Origin: Balanoglossus misakiensis
Taxonomy: Eukaryota > Hemichordata
Length of the DNA: 64,000 nt
NCBI GenBank assembly: GCA_040954595.2
Contig: CM082578.2
Location: 18,104,001 to 18,168,000, forward strand
Direction: 5' to 3'
The translations under genes were made by a program, and so were the position numbers. Numbering within the stretch: position 1 is the first letter of the stretch; each line of letters starts with the position of its first letter. The notes under the pieces are model-generated. The model was not told where the DNA came from, did not search any database, and saw nothing but the letters and a program-made list of their open reading frames with translations. This document shows, one piece after another, positions 47,501-56,514 of the stretch.

Positions 47501-48584
47501 TCTTTCTCATTGACGTTTGCTCTGTGTATGTGTGTTGCTGTGAAACTAATGGAATTATGCCAAACACAAAGTCTTTTCAATATGAATGGTGATCAAGGAC
47601 TATTAATTCATAACCCATCTAACGAGTTCTGCGTATCTGGCTTGGATATAGTACTGATAATTTTTTGCTTCACACTACTTCATAGGATACCCGCTTCGCA
47701 GCACATAAAGAGATCTCAAATCGTCGCCTCTTATGGCATGGTACTAATGTCGCCGTAGTGGCAGCCATTTTGAAGTCGGGACTTCGTATTATGCCCCACT
47801 CTGGTGGCCGTGTTGGGAGAGGAATATATTTTGCTTCAGAGAATGGCAAATCAGCTGGTTATGGTAAGTACATGTTTTGTGATTAAGTCATTCATCTTCT
47901 TTCATCTTACTCCAAGTGCACTAAAGTACAACAGGTTATGCTAGAGGGTAAGCAAGCTGTTGAAGGTTGGGTTTCCAAAACGTTTCATCGTTTATCTGGC
48001 ATGAAAATCAAAGTCTTAAGTAATGTTATCCCGAGGTACGTATAACCATAACTCTGTCACTGCTGAATTAATCTTTTTTTTCTGTTGCATTGCAGTTGGC
48101 AGAACCGGTAAGAACATTGGTATAATGTTCCTGAATGAAGTGGCATTGGGCAAAGAACATGAGATCAAAAGAGACAATTCATCTCTTGTCAAAGCACCAC
48201 CTGGCTATGATTCCATCATTGCAAGGGGCTCTCAGGAACCAGGTAAGGCATCACTGACAAAGGGTTAATTTTTCTGAGGTATAACTGGATTTTAACCATA
48301 CATTTTCCTATCATATGGGATACTTTTTCAACCACAGAAACCCAAGTGTGAACTGTTTGTATAGTTTTTATCGTCACCTCCTGAATGTAGCTTACTGTTT
48401 TTCCCTCTCCTCAGATCCTTCCAAAGATGTCACAATTGATATTGATGGCAATAAAGTCACCGTACCACAAGGCAAACCGGTCAGTCAGTCAAAATGGAAA
48501 GACAGCTACTTCTCACAGAGTGAATATCTTGTGTACAAAGAAAGTCAAAATAGGATAAGGTACCTTCTCAAACTCCAGTTTTGA
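44546..48584 (+). CDS. PARP3: Poly(ADP-ribose) polymerase 3 (PARP3), 10 exons, 537 aa, complete
   Basis: This is a nuclear DNA-break-activated mono/oligo-ADP-ribosyltransferase acting in double-strand break repair. Exons: 44546-44734, 44964-45089, 45420-45620, 45969-46110, 46570-46847, 47130-47225, 47382-47468, 47686-47863, 48096-48242, 48415-48584; all junctions are GT/AG and in frame. The N-terminus (residues 1-50) is Lys/Ala-rich with the nuclear-signal-like PPKRK and GGKKAK. A WGR domain covers roughly residues 60-175 (WNRWGRV at about 99-105), then the helical regulatory domain (about 195-325, QTQ-type motifs such as LSKTQIAKGF) and the ART catalytic domain to the end. The H-Y-E triad is present: His391 in RLLWHGTN, Tyr421 in GRGIYFAS, Glu518 in SQSEYLVY. 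The D-loop after SAGY is short (VGRTGKNIG). Length matches the short PARP3 form (about 530-540 aa), and there are no zinc fingers, which excludes PARP1. PARP2 is less likely given the PDPS and VPQGKPV tail. Confidence 0.96.
45301..45394 (-). mobile_element. MITE-like repeat, copy 2 (PARP3 intron 2)
   Basis: This is a 94-bp element with terminal inverted repeats TTTAACCCTTTCACT and GGTGAAAGGGTGAAA. Its reverse complement aligns over the full length, at roughly three quarters identity by eye, with the element at 24258-24350. It ends 25 bases before the exon 3 acceptor of PARP3. No coding capacity. Confidence 0.6.
45622..45769. mobile_element. Tc1/mariner-pogo-like MITE in PARP3 intron 3
   Basis: A 148-bp non-coding element is bounded by TA dinucleotides with inverted ends: 5' TACAGTAAAACGTCTCTAGA, and the complement of the 3' end reads TACAATAAAACCTGTCTAAA. 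The interior has the CTCTATAAACCGGACATCTC type of sequence common in pogo/Tigger-derived MITEs. The left terminus abuts PARP3 exon 3 so that TACAG forms part of the GTACAG splice donor. Confidence 0.6.
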
Positions 48585-49969
48585 GTGGCGAGATCTTACG
48601 AGACTTGATTGATTACCTAGCAAGGGGTTGCTAGCCAAGTAATACAAGTCAAGCTTTCTGTGAATCTAGAATAGGTGCAGAGTTTTAACAAAAAATTTAA
48701 CTTTTGTGCCAAGGGAAGTGTCACAATGTTGTTTGTCCTGTTCCACAAGAATGTCTCCCATATGAATTGCCTAGACACGTGAAATCTTGCAAAAACATTA
48801 AAGGCATGACCTGATTATATTTTTTTTAAATCCCCACAAAGTCAACATAGTGTCATTTGTCAACTACGGATAAGGAGAAGATTGGAGTATTTCATCGATT
48901 AAATCTATGGTAAAAGTGGCATCTAATTGGGGCTTTAAAACCACCGTCGTATGCCACAGGCCCCTTTACAGCAGCAGATTCTTTTGTGCTGGTTACATTG
49001 GGTTGTTTTAAAACAGGTCATGGAAACAAGAGAAACGTGAACATGAACATTGTTTTGGTTTCTGTTACACCAAAAGTGCCATATATCTGGAATTTTTATC
49101 ATTTATAGCCAGTATTTTAAATAAATTTTTGAAGTGCGAGTCTTTGTGAACATTTTTAAATTGTGTACTTTACGAGATAAAATAGTATTTTTTGTCAGTT
49201 ATACAATCTTATTTTACATGTGTTATTTGTTCTTTACAGGGTAAAAGTAAAAGTATAATAAATCCTAAATGCCTTTGTATATTTTTTTCATAGATGTATT
49301 CTTCCCCTCCTGCTTGGTTAATCTTGTATTGCATGTTGTAACCCACAAACAAGTATTGTCACACACACACAGTTTTAGTGTGGACGTAGCCGAGAGACTA
49401 CATAGTATACATGATTAAGTTTTGCCTAGAAATGGCAGTGCAATATCTACAGTGTTATAATTTATTTTCATGAAAATTGGTGATTAATAAAAGTCTCCTG
49501 GTCCAGAATCAATACGAAATGGCCCAGATAAATGCCTATTTCCTTGTGATGGGGGTTCAAGTGTTAAATGCATAGAAAGTGGATTTGAGACAGACACCTT
49601 GTTTTCACATTTCATATTGGTGAAACATTTGTCGACAAATGTTCAATTGTTACTATAATTGCCTTAAACATATGGCGAAGGAACAAGACCCACATGCCTG
49701 TCCATCCCAATTGTCCACGCGTATGGTGGCTTTGCAAGTTAATCGGTCATCTAAAAATAATAAGAGTGGGAGTGTTAACAGCTTGGATTTGGCTTTCCAT
49801 TGACTGGTCGTGTTTTACAAAGCTTGTTCCTAATATTCCCACCTTGTGTCAGTGTTCGTCTGTTTTTGCGAGTGCTTAACCTGTGCGTCTCCCATTGTAT
49901 CAATGCGTTTCTCTACCATTAACGTTTCTTAACCCTGGTTCCTGCAAATCACACAGACCACTGCCGATC
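48585..49969 (+). other. PARP3 3' UTR and spacer before GAL3ST
   Basis: This is 1.4 kb holding the PARP3 3' UTR, its candidate poly(A) signals, a (CA)n stretch near 49360 and the GAL3ST 5' region. No further gene is seen. Confidence 0.6.
49120..49491 (+). terminator. Candidate PARP3 poly(A) signals
   Basis: Three AATAAA hexamers follow the PARP3 stop: 49120-49125, 49257-49262 and 49486-49491. Any could end the transcript, giving a 3' UTR of about 0.55 to 0.95 kb. All lie before the GAL3ST ATG at 49970. I cannot choose between them. Confidence 0.45.
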
Positions 49970-52170
49970 ATGAAGTCTCTGACAAGTTGGAAATGTGTTG
50001 GTTTATTTTTGTTCTCGTTGGTTATCGCGTTGATTTTCTTAGCGGAACTGTACTTCAACAATGTCCATATCAGGTATGTAGACTCTGAATGCTAGTAGTT
50101 GACTTATATAGCCCGACAATATATTTCCTCGCTAATCAGGCTCCGCTAATTGGATTGTTAAGCAAGAAAGCATGCAAGGAAGAACTATTGTCAAGTGTCT
50201 CCGAAAGTTGATCTCCTTCTTTAGCCTCATTATATTTCTATTAAACTGGACGCGATACTTAAAAAGTAAAAACGACCAGATTCCGCTGCATGATTGCAGC
50301 CATTTTAAAGTTCCATTATAGCGAGCGGTATGATGCCACTTCTGATGACAAAAACAATTACATGAATACCCGATGACAGATAGGTAACATTTCCATGGTT
50401 GCCAGTAAATGTTCATGCATTTAATTTGAATAACAAATTCTACCAAAAAACATACGTGTAATTTAGTACAATTTGAACTTACAAGTTGTTTTCGAAATCG
50501 TAACAAAACCTACAGGTCATTGATAATCGTTGTGTGCGCACGGTTCATACGCTAATTCTATCCCAATGATCCTTTTGCACATGCCGGCTGCCAACACGTT
50601 ATCCTCTTTATTCACTAGAGATTAAAGTTTAATATTGTGAAACTGTGATGTTACTTTGTCACAAATGCTAAACGCGCCCACGTCACCATAAAACGCTCGT
50701 GGCTCCCAAACGTCGGGAAAACCATCTGAGATAGCTTTAAGAGAACGCATTGTGAGACAATAACGAAAATACAATTGCTGACAGGTGGTGTCTGACTTTT
50801 TTGCATCACCACCCCAAATGGCATTAATACTGGACACAAAACAGAAAACCTCTGCAAGAAAGCCAAAAGTTGTCACTGAATATCATTTCATATTCTGTTA
50901 TTCTTCTACCAACAGCCACTCTCACTATATTAACTTGGAGCCCCGATAAGCGACCCTGTGATGAATATTAAAAAAAACATATTGCTATTGAAGAAGTTTT
51001 TCCTCATTTTGACTATATACATATAAATGTGCATTTGTTTTATTTCTGTTTTATTTATTTATAGTAAATCATATTCACTCCACGTATGGCATGGCGTTTT
51101 AACACTGTTTTATTCATAGATTCTTGCAGAATTCTGTCGTCTGGACACCACCCTCGCCACTTAGATACACTCACAGTCACCCCAAGACGAAGATCGTTTT
51201 CTTGAAAACATATAAGACAGCAAGCACTACCGTATCATCCATTCTGATGAGATACGGGTACTACCACAATCTTTCCTTCCTTCTACCGAAGAGAAATCCG
51301 GTCTTTTCGCGTGTTGACCGTTTCCACAGGCGCATGCTCACAGGTGCGGTCCCGCCTCTAAAAGTTAGCAACGGAAGCTATGATGTACTTGCTGTACACG
51401 TACCTTTCAACAAGCCGGAATTATCGGCCGTCTTCCAGAACGCCACATACATAACGATCATTCGCAATCCCGCAACACAGTTCGAATCTACGTTTGGGCA
51501 ATATAAAATGGACACGAAGATTAAAGAAATGGAGGAAGACTTGGAAATCGGTATGGATCCACTGAAATTGTTCCTCTCCAACCCAAGAAAATATTATAAC
51601 AATCCAAGTCCCAACATTAAAAGTTTATTAAGAAATCGGCAGATATTTGATATTGGGCTTGAAATGGCGGACTTTGATAATGAAACAAGGATTGACGAAG
51701 TTATTAAGACTGCCGAAAATGACTTTGACCTTGTGATGATTACGGAATATTTCGACGAATCCCTTGTTCTCTTGAGACGAATTTTGTCCTGGGAATTCAA
51801 AGATGTGGCCTACATTCTTCAGAACTATAGACCCGAGTTTCTGCGCTTCCAACTCGACGACTGGGATACGCAGAGAATTCTTGAATGGAATCATGCAGAC
51901 GATAAACTTTATCAACACTTCAATGCGACGTTTTGGAGGAAGGTTGCTGAGTACGGCCCAGAATTCCAGACAGACCTGGCTGAACTTCGACGAACGCTGG
52001 ACAAAGTGTCGTCAGATTGCCTCGACAAGGGGAGATACAAGATCACGTATCGAGACCGGCGAAACGACACCATGTTAAAAAAGAACGCTCCGCCATACTG
52101 TAAAGTAATGAACTGGGATGCAGATGTTGGAACATATGTGTTGAGAAAAAGACAGATGATGAAAGGTTAA
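49970..52170 (+). CDS. Galactose-3-O-sulfotransferase family enzyme (GAL3ST), 2 exons, 384 aa
   Basis: This is a Golgi type II membrane enzyme that transfers sulfate from PAPS to the 3-OH of terminal galactose on glycolipids or glycoproteins. Exon 1 (49970-50073) encodes a short cytosolic tail and a signal anchor (VGLFLFSLVIALIFLAEL, about residues 10-27) and ends at CAG|GTATGT. Exon 2 (51120-52170) starts after TTCATAG and joins in frame. The 5'-phosphosulfate loop is FLKTYKTASTT (Lys and Thr around residues 62-72) and the 3'-phosphate site is IIRNPATQFESTF (Arg150, Ser158). Several N-glycosylation sequons follow (NLS, NGS, NAT). Length is close to the 400-residue family norm. The first ATG of the open frame is at 49970, with no in-frame ATG upstream in that exon. 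Which of GAL3ST1-4 it matches cannot be settled by eye. Confidence 0.9.
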
Positions 52171-52470
52171 GCGGAACCCAATGCCAAGTCAAAACTATTT
52201 TCAACGGAACACTGTTAAGAGCGCTGTTCTCGAAAAGAACTAGAAAGTTGAAAATTTTGCCTTTTACCCGTCCTTTTGAACTAAGAAAGTTTTGATTCCT
52301 GTTCTCGTTTCCATAAAACAATGTGTCCCCAATTCCTCTTGCAAATGGAAGCCAATTAGTGTCAACGAGGAACACTAGTAGTTACTACTACTGCCAAAGT
52401 TCAATCAAAGAAATGTATGAGTCCATCAATAGATTCGTAATGAAAACATCGCTGATGTTAATTGTAAAAA

Positions 52471-52476
52471 AATAAA
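52471..52476 (+). terminator. AATAAA poly(A) signal of GAL3ST gene
   Basis: An AATAAA lies 300 bases after the GAL3ST stop codon on the same strand, with no earlier AATAAA in the 3' UTR. It converges with the ABCC4-like gene ending at 52648. Confidence 0.6.
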
Positions 52477-52491
52477 GAGTTCAAGCGAGAT

Positions 52492-52497
52492 TTTAAT
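52492..52497 (-). terminator. ATTAAA poly(A) signal of ABCC4-like gene
   Basis: The minus strand reads ATTAAA about 150 bases after the transporter stop codon. I saw no minus-strand AATAAA closer to the stop, so this common variant is the best candidate. Confidence 0.4.
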
Positions 52498-52647
52498 TAC
52501 AATTTGGATTAGTCCCTGCGCACTTTTTCTTGTTGACAACACACTACGTAAATGTCAGTTTTAAGGCAGAAAATTCCTTAATTAATGAAAGATAAATGTA
52601 GAAAAATCAAAATAGCGCGTCTATGTTATGTTTGTATGGCAGTTTTA

Positions 52648-55600
52648 TCATTTGGAGGTTTTCGCTTCGGCGGCCATTCGTTTGAATATGCCATTTTCAT
52701 AGTACATTAATTTTTGCGGGGAATCAAATTCCTTCACAGCGCCCCCGTCCATGACTAAAATTCTGTCTGAATCCATCACGGTGTTCAGTCTGTGCGCAAT
52801 AGTTAATACTGTGCAGTCCGCGAACTCTTCACGAATGGTCCTCTGGATCACTTCGTCTGTTTTCTGATCGACACTCGCCGTAGCCTCGTCCACGACGAGA
52901 ATTCTGTTCCTCTTCAAAAGCGCACGTGCCAGGCAAATCAGTTGCTTCTGTCCTGCGCTCATATTAGCGGCTCCACACTCTGAAAATTCGGTCTCTAGTT
53001 GGTTCGGCATGTTTTCCACCAGCGTTTTCAACTGCACTTTTTCCAGGGCGTTCCAGATCGAAGATGAACTGTACTGGAAGAACGGGTCCAGATTGTACCG
53101 TAACGAGCCGGAGAAGAGAACGGGCTCTTGTGGTATCACCGCCACCCTGGATCTCAGATCCCGGAGGCACACATTGGCTGTGTCTATGCCATCGATTCGG
53201 ATAAGACCAGTGATGTTCTCTGTCATCCGACACAGCGCGTTTACCAATGAACTTTTGCCGGCGCCCGTGCGGCCAACAATGCCGATCTTTTCGCCGGCCT
53301 TGGCGGTGAATTGGACATCATGCAGCACCTCGCATTCTGAACGGCCGTCGTCTTCGGCATAGGATAGACCGACTCCCAGAAATTCTATGACACCATACCG
53401 CGGCCAATCGTCTGGGACTTTCCTCAGCATCTTTTCGGGACCCTTCTCTGGTTTCAGTTTTGTGTACTGCAGTGCACGATCCACGCTGTTGACATTCTCC
53501 TGTACATAGGAGCCAAGTTGCACAAGGTACGACACAACACCCGTAGCAACGTAGAAAGACGTTACCAAGGCAACTTGGCCGGGTGAGACACTGTCTGCCA
53601 TGAAAATACACGCCGTGACTACAGCTCCAAGAGCGAGAGAAACGAGACTGTTCACGTGTAAGGCCAGCCACCTCGGGGCACTCATTGACACAAACGACAC
53701 AGTCGTGTAGTTGTCATAGCATTGGTGAAAGTAATCTTCTAACGCGTGCACCATGTTGAAAGCTCTGATGCTGTGCAGTCCTTGTAGAGACACGGTAACA
53801 AGCGAGTATATGGGATCACGATTTGCCGACTGTAATTTTTCACACGCCCGTATTGTTCTAATGTAGAATTTTCCTGTGAAGTAGACGGCAACAAGCAGGG
53901 GCATAGTTGGCATGACGACGAACGGATTTATGTAGACCGACATCAGAGCAACAGACGCAACATAGACAAAATTCTCAATGAACTCGGATGCATTGATGAC
54001 CAGGTCCTGATCCATTGCTCTGACGTCGTTTGAAAATCGGTTCAGAATTCTGCCACTGGAAAAGAAACGGAGCTGTGTTCCTAACACCGAAGTGAACATG
54101 CTGTTGTAGATGTTGTTGGCTCCCGTGTTGACCAGGTTTCCAAATGCCACGCAACGGACTACCATGATTATCAAATATGTCAACACAGTTGCGATGTAGA
54201 GTACGGTCATAGGATAGAGTTCCCGGGATTTGCTAGAAGCATTCACAGTGATTTCGCTCTGTTCACCGTTGGTGTCAGACGCAAACACATCCACCCAGTG
54301 TGCCAAGGTTAAGTCACTAAAGATGAGGGCAGCTTGGCCTAGCAAATTTAAGATTATGTACAACAGTGTTAATTTTAACCCGCTGACGTAGAGAAACTCT
54401 TTGCATATCGGCCAATAGGATTGACTTTTGTCAACTTCATCTATGTCCGAATTGTTGTCAATGTTCAGTTCGTTAAAAACGCCCATATTCTCTTTCTTTG
54501 AAATTCCCCCCTTCAAGTCTACGTGAGTGTTTTCATATTTTGATAAAAACGTATTGTCGAGTTTCATTTTCAAAACGATGTCGTTTTTCCCACTCTGAAC
54601 AATTCTGCCGTCTTCAAGTACAATAATGTGGTCTGCACTCTTGAGATACTGCAGCTGGTGCGTCACCAGGATGCGAGTCTTGTTGCCCAGGAAACCGCAA
54701 ATGCATTCCTCCATGATGTGATTACCGACTACAGTGTCAACTGCACTGAGTGGGTCGTCTAGAAGGTAGATTTGGGCATCTCTATAGGCCGCCCGTGCAA
54801 GGCCAATCCTGGCTCTTTGGCCACCACTGAGATTGCGCCCTCTGTCGGCGAGTCGAGTCAGGTCGCCGGATGGGAGGGTCTCCAGGTCCCTCTTCAAAGC
54901 ACATGCCTGCAGAACTTTTTCATAAAGATCCCTATCGAATTTTTTACCAAATAAGATGTTTTCACGAAGGGTTCCTGGGAAAATCCACGGCTGCTGCGGG
55001 ACGTACGCTATTTTACCGCCAACTCGTACAATTCCAGTATGCGGGGTTAGTTCTCCCAGGGCTGCAGATAAAATCGACGATTTTCCGGATCCAAAATGGC
55101 CGACTATGCAAGCTAACTTACCTCTGTCAACTTGAAATGTAATGTCACGCAAAATGAAACTTTTGTTAACTGACTCAGCTGTGGAATTTGTGGTTCTATG
55201 GTTGTTGATATCAGGATCTTCCAAATAGACGGAAACATTCTGAAACATGACTTCCCCAAGGATTCCACATAAGTCAATGCCGCTCTTATTCGCACCGTTA
55301 ACGTCATCACATCTACTTTCTTCAAGAAGCAAAAATTCCTCCATTCGTCGGAGCGAGACTCTGAGTTCTGAAACATGCTGAATGGCCCCCGTGAAACTCC
55401 ACCCGACCATCCACGATAAGAAAGAAGTTAGAATAGTGACTAGAAACGTCTTCAGTGGGGTCAGGTCGTCTCCCATTAGCATAATTGTTACTATGGTTAT
55501 GAATGAAAGGGACTTTTCAGTGCAGTAGACCAATGCTGATAGAGTCAGGTAGGTGAGAGAATACCTTTTTACGGCAACAGATTCAACCTTTCGAATTCTC

Positions 55601-56496
55601 ATCATCATCTCTGTGAAGGGCTTCTCCCAGGCATAAAACTTGATGACTTGTATTCCTGCGATGAGTTCACTCATAAATTTCACTCTCTTGTCACTGATTG
55701 TTGATATTTGCTCGGCTAAGGAAGAAGACAGCTTTGCTGAGAGCACTTGAAGAGGACACGAAACTGTGATCAGAAAAATGACCCCGATGAGCGCGACCAT
55801 TCCCACATAGGACCACAAGAGGGCGAAGATGATAATGAGTGACAGAGGCGCTGTCCATATTGAGTGAAGATACCAAACCGCAGCATCGAATCGAGTCACG
55901 TCCGTCGATAGGAGATTAATCACATGGCCGCTGTCTGTTTTGGAATAAGCATAACGGTTCAGGCGCAGGGCTTTTTGATAAATCAGACAGCTGGTGGCAA
56001 TTCTCGCCTGCATTGCCAACCGTGTCCACAGAAATGCAGGCACGTTGGTGAACGCTTCAAGCACAGCGCACGCCGTGAACAGGGTGGCGCAGAGGTAGGC
56101 GTACGGCGTTTCTTCTGCAGGGTGTCCGCGACTGAAGAACGAAATCAGTTCCCCTGTAATTAAAGGCAGGGCTATCGCCCGGACCATATCCATAGCGAAC
56201 ACAACCACCCCTGCTATTCCAAACCGTTTCCCGAACTGTGCCATAATGACTCGGGAAAGACTTGGTTTACGACCGTCCTCACTGCTTGCATGAAGTTCAC
56301 ATTTCCATCTTCTTGTCACTTCTCTGCTCAGTGCAGCCGCTCGATCACACCATGCTGTATCGTTTAAGTCTTCATCTTTGAGGTCGCCTTTCCAACCTTT
56401 CTTGAATATAGGGTTCAGCCAGGCAAACAGTAACCATGACAACCAGCCCACATTCTCTTCCAAGCAGGGCTTTCTGATGGTTTTTCTAGGTTTCAT
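52648..56496 (-). CDS. ABCC4: ABCC4/MRP4-like full ABC transporter, single coding exon, 1,282 aa
   Basis: This is a plasma-membrane ATP-driven exporter of organic anions, cyclic nucleotides and conjugates in the MRP family. The layout is TMD1 (about 85-375), NBD1 (about 415-640), TMD2 (about 700-1000) and NBD2 (about 1035-1275), with no extra TMD0, as in the short MRPs. The N-terminus (NVGWLSWLLFAWLNPIFKKGWKG) is the typical MRP4 lasso. NBD1 has Walker A GHFGSGKSS (466-474), signature LSGGQ (556-560), Walker B IYLLDDP and H-loop VTHQ. NBD2 has Walker A GRTGAGKSS (1075-1083), a variant signature MSAGQ (1179-1183), Walker B ILVVDEA and the H-loop in TIAHRL. A sequon NASS near residue 752 sits in the first TMD2 loop, where MRP4 is glycosylated. 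The C-terminus KTSK is not a PDZ ligand. The whole frame is uninterrupted, unlike the many-exon vertebrate gene. ABCC4 is the best fit; another short MRP is possible. Confidence 0.92.
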   Translation of the reverse strand: MKPRKTIRKPCLEENVGWLSWLLFAWLNPIFKKGWKGDLKDEDLNDTAWCDRAAALSREVTRRWKCELHASSEDGRKPSLSRVIMAQFGKRFGIAGVVVFAMDMVRAIALPLITGELISFFSRGHPAEETPYAYLCATLFTACAVLEAFTNVPAFLWTRLAMQARIATSCLIYQKALRLNRYAYSKTDSGHVINLLSTDVTRFDAAVWYLHSIWTAPLSLIIIFALLWSYVGMVALIGVIFLITVSCPLQVLSAKLSSSLAEQISTISDKRVKFMSELIAGIQVIKFYAWEKPFTEMMMRIRKVESVAVKRYSLTYLTLSALVYCTEKSLSFITIVTIMLMGDDLTPLKTFLVTILTSFLSWMVGWSFTGAIQHVSELRVSLRRMEEFLLLEESRCDDVNGANKSGIDLCGILGEVMFQNVSVYLEDPDINNHRTTNSTAESVNKSFILRDITFQVDRGKLACIVGHFGSGKSSILSAALGELTPHTGIVRVGGKIAYVPQQPWIFPGTLRENILFGKKFDRDLYEKVLQACALKRDLETLPSGDLTRLADRGRNLSGGQRARIGLARAAYRDAQIYLLDDPLSAVDTVVGNHIMEECICGFLGNKTRILVTHQLQYLKSADHIIVLEDGRIVQSGKNDIVLKMKLDNTFLSKYENTHVDLKGGISKKENMGVFNELNIDNNSDIDEVDKSQSYWPICKEFLYVSGLKLTLLYIILNLLGQAALIFSDLTLAHWVDVFASDTNGEQSEITVNASSKSRELYPMTVLYIATVLTYLIIMVVRCVAFGNLVNTGANNIYNSMFTSVLGTQLRFFSSGRILNRFSNDVRAMDQDLVINASEFIENFVYVASVALMSVYINPFVVMPTMPLLVAVYFTGKFYIRTIRACEKLQSANRDPIYSLVTVSLQGLHSIRAFNMVHALEDYFHQCYDNYTTVSFVSMSAPRWLALHVNSLVSLALGAVVTACIFMADSVSPGQVALVTSFYVATGVVSYLVQLGSYVQENVNSVDRALQYTKLKPEKGPEKMLRKVPDDWPRYGVIEFLGVGLSYAEDDGRSECEVLHDVQFTAKAGEKIGIVGRTGAGKSSLVNALCRMTENITGLIRIDGIDTANVCLRDLRSRVAVIPQEPVLFSGSLRYNLDPFFQYSSSSIWNALEKVQLKTLVENMPNQLETEFSECGAANMSAGQKQLICLARALLKRNRILVVDEATASVDQKTDEVIQRTIREEFADCTVLTIAHRLNTVMDSDRILVMDGGAVKEFDSPQKLMYYENGIFKRMAAEAKTSK

Positions 56497-56514
56497 GATT
56501 TACGGAGAGAGTGG

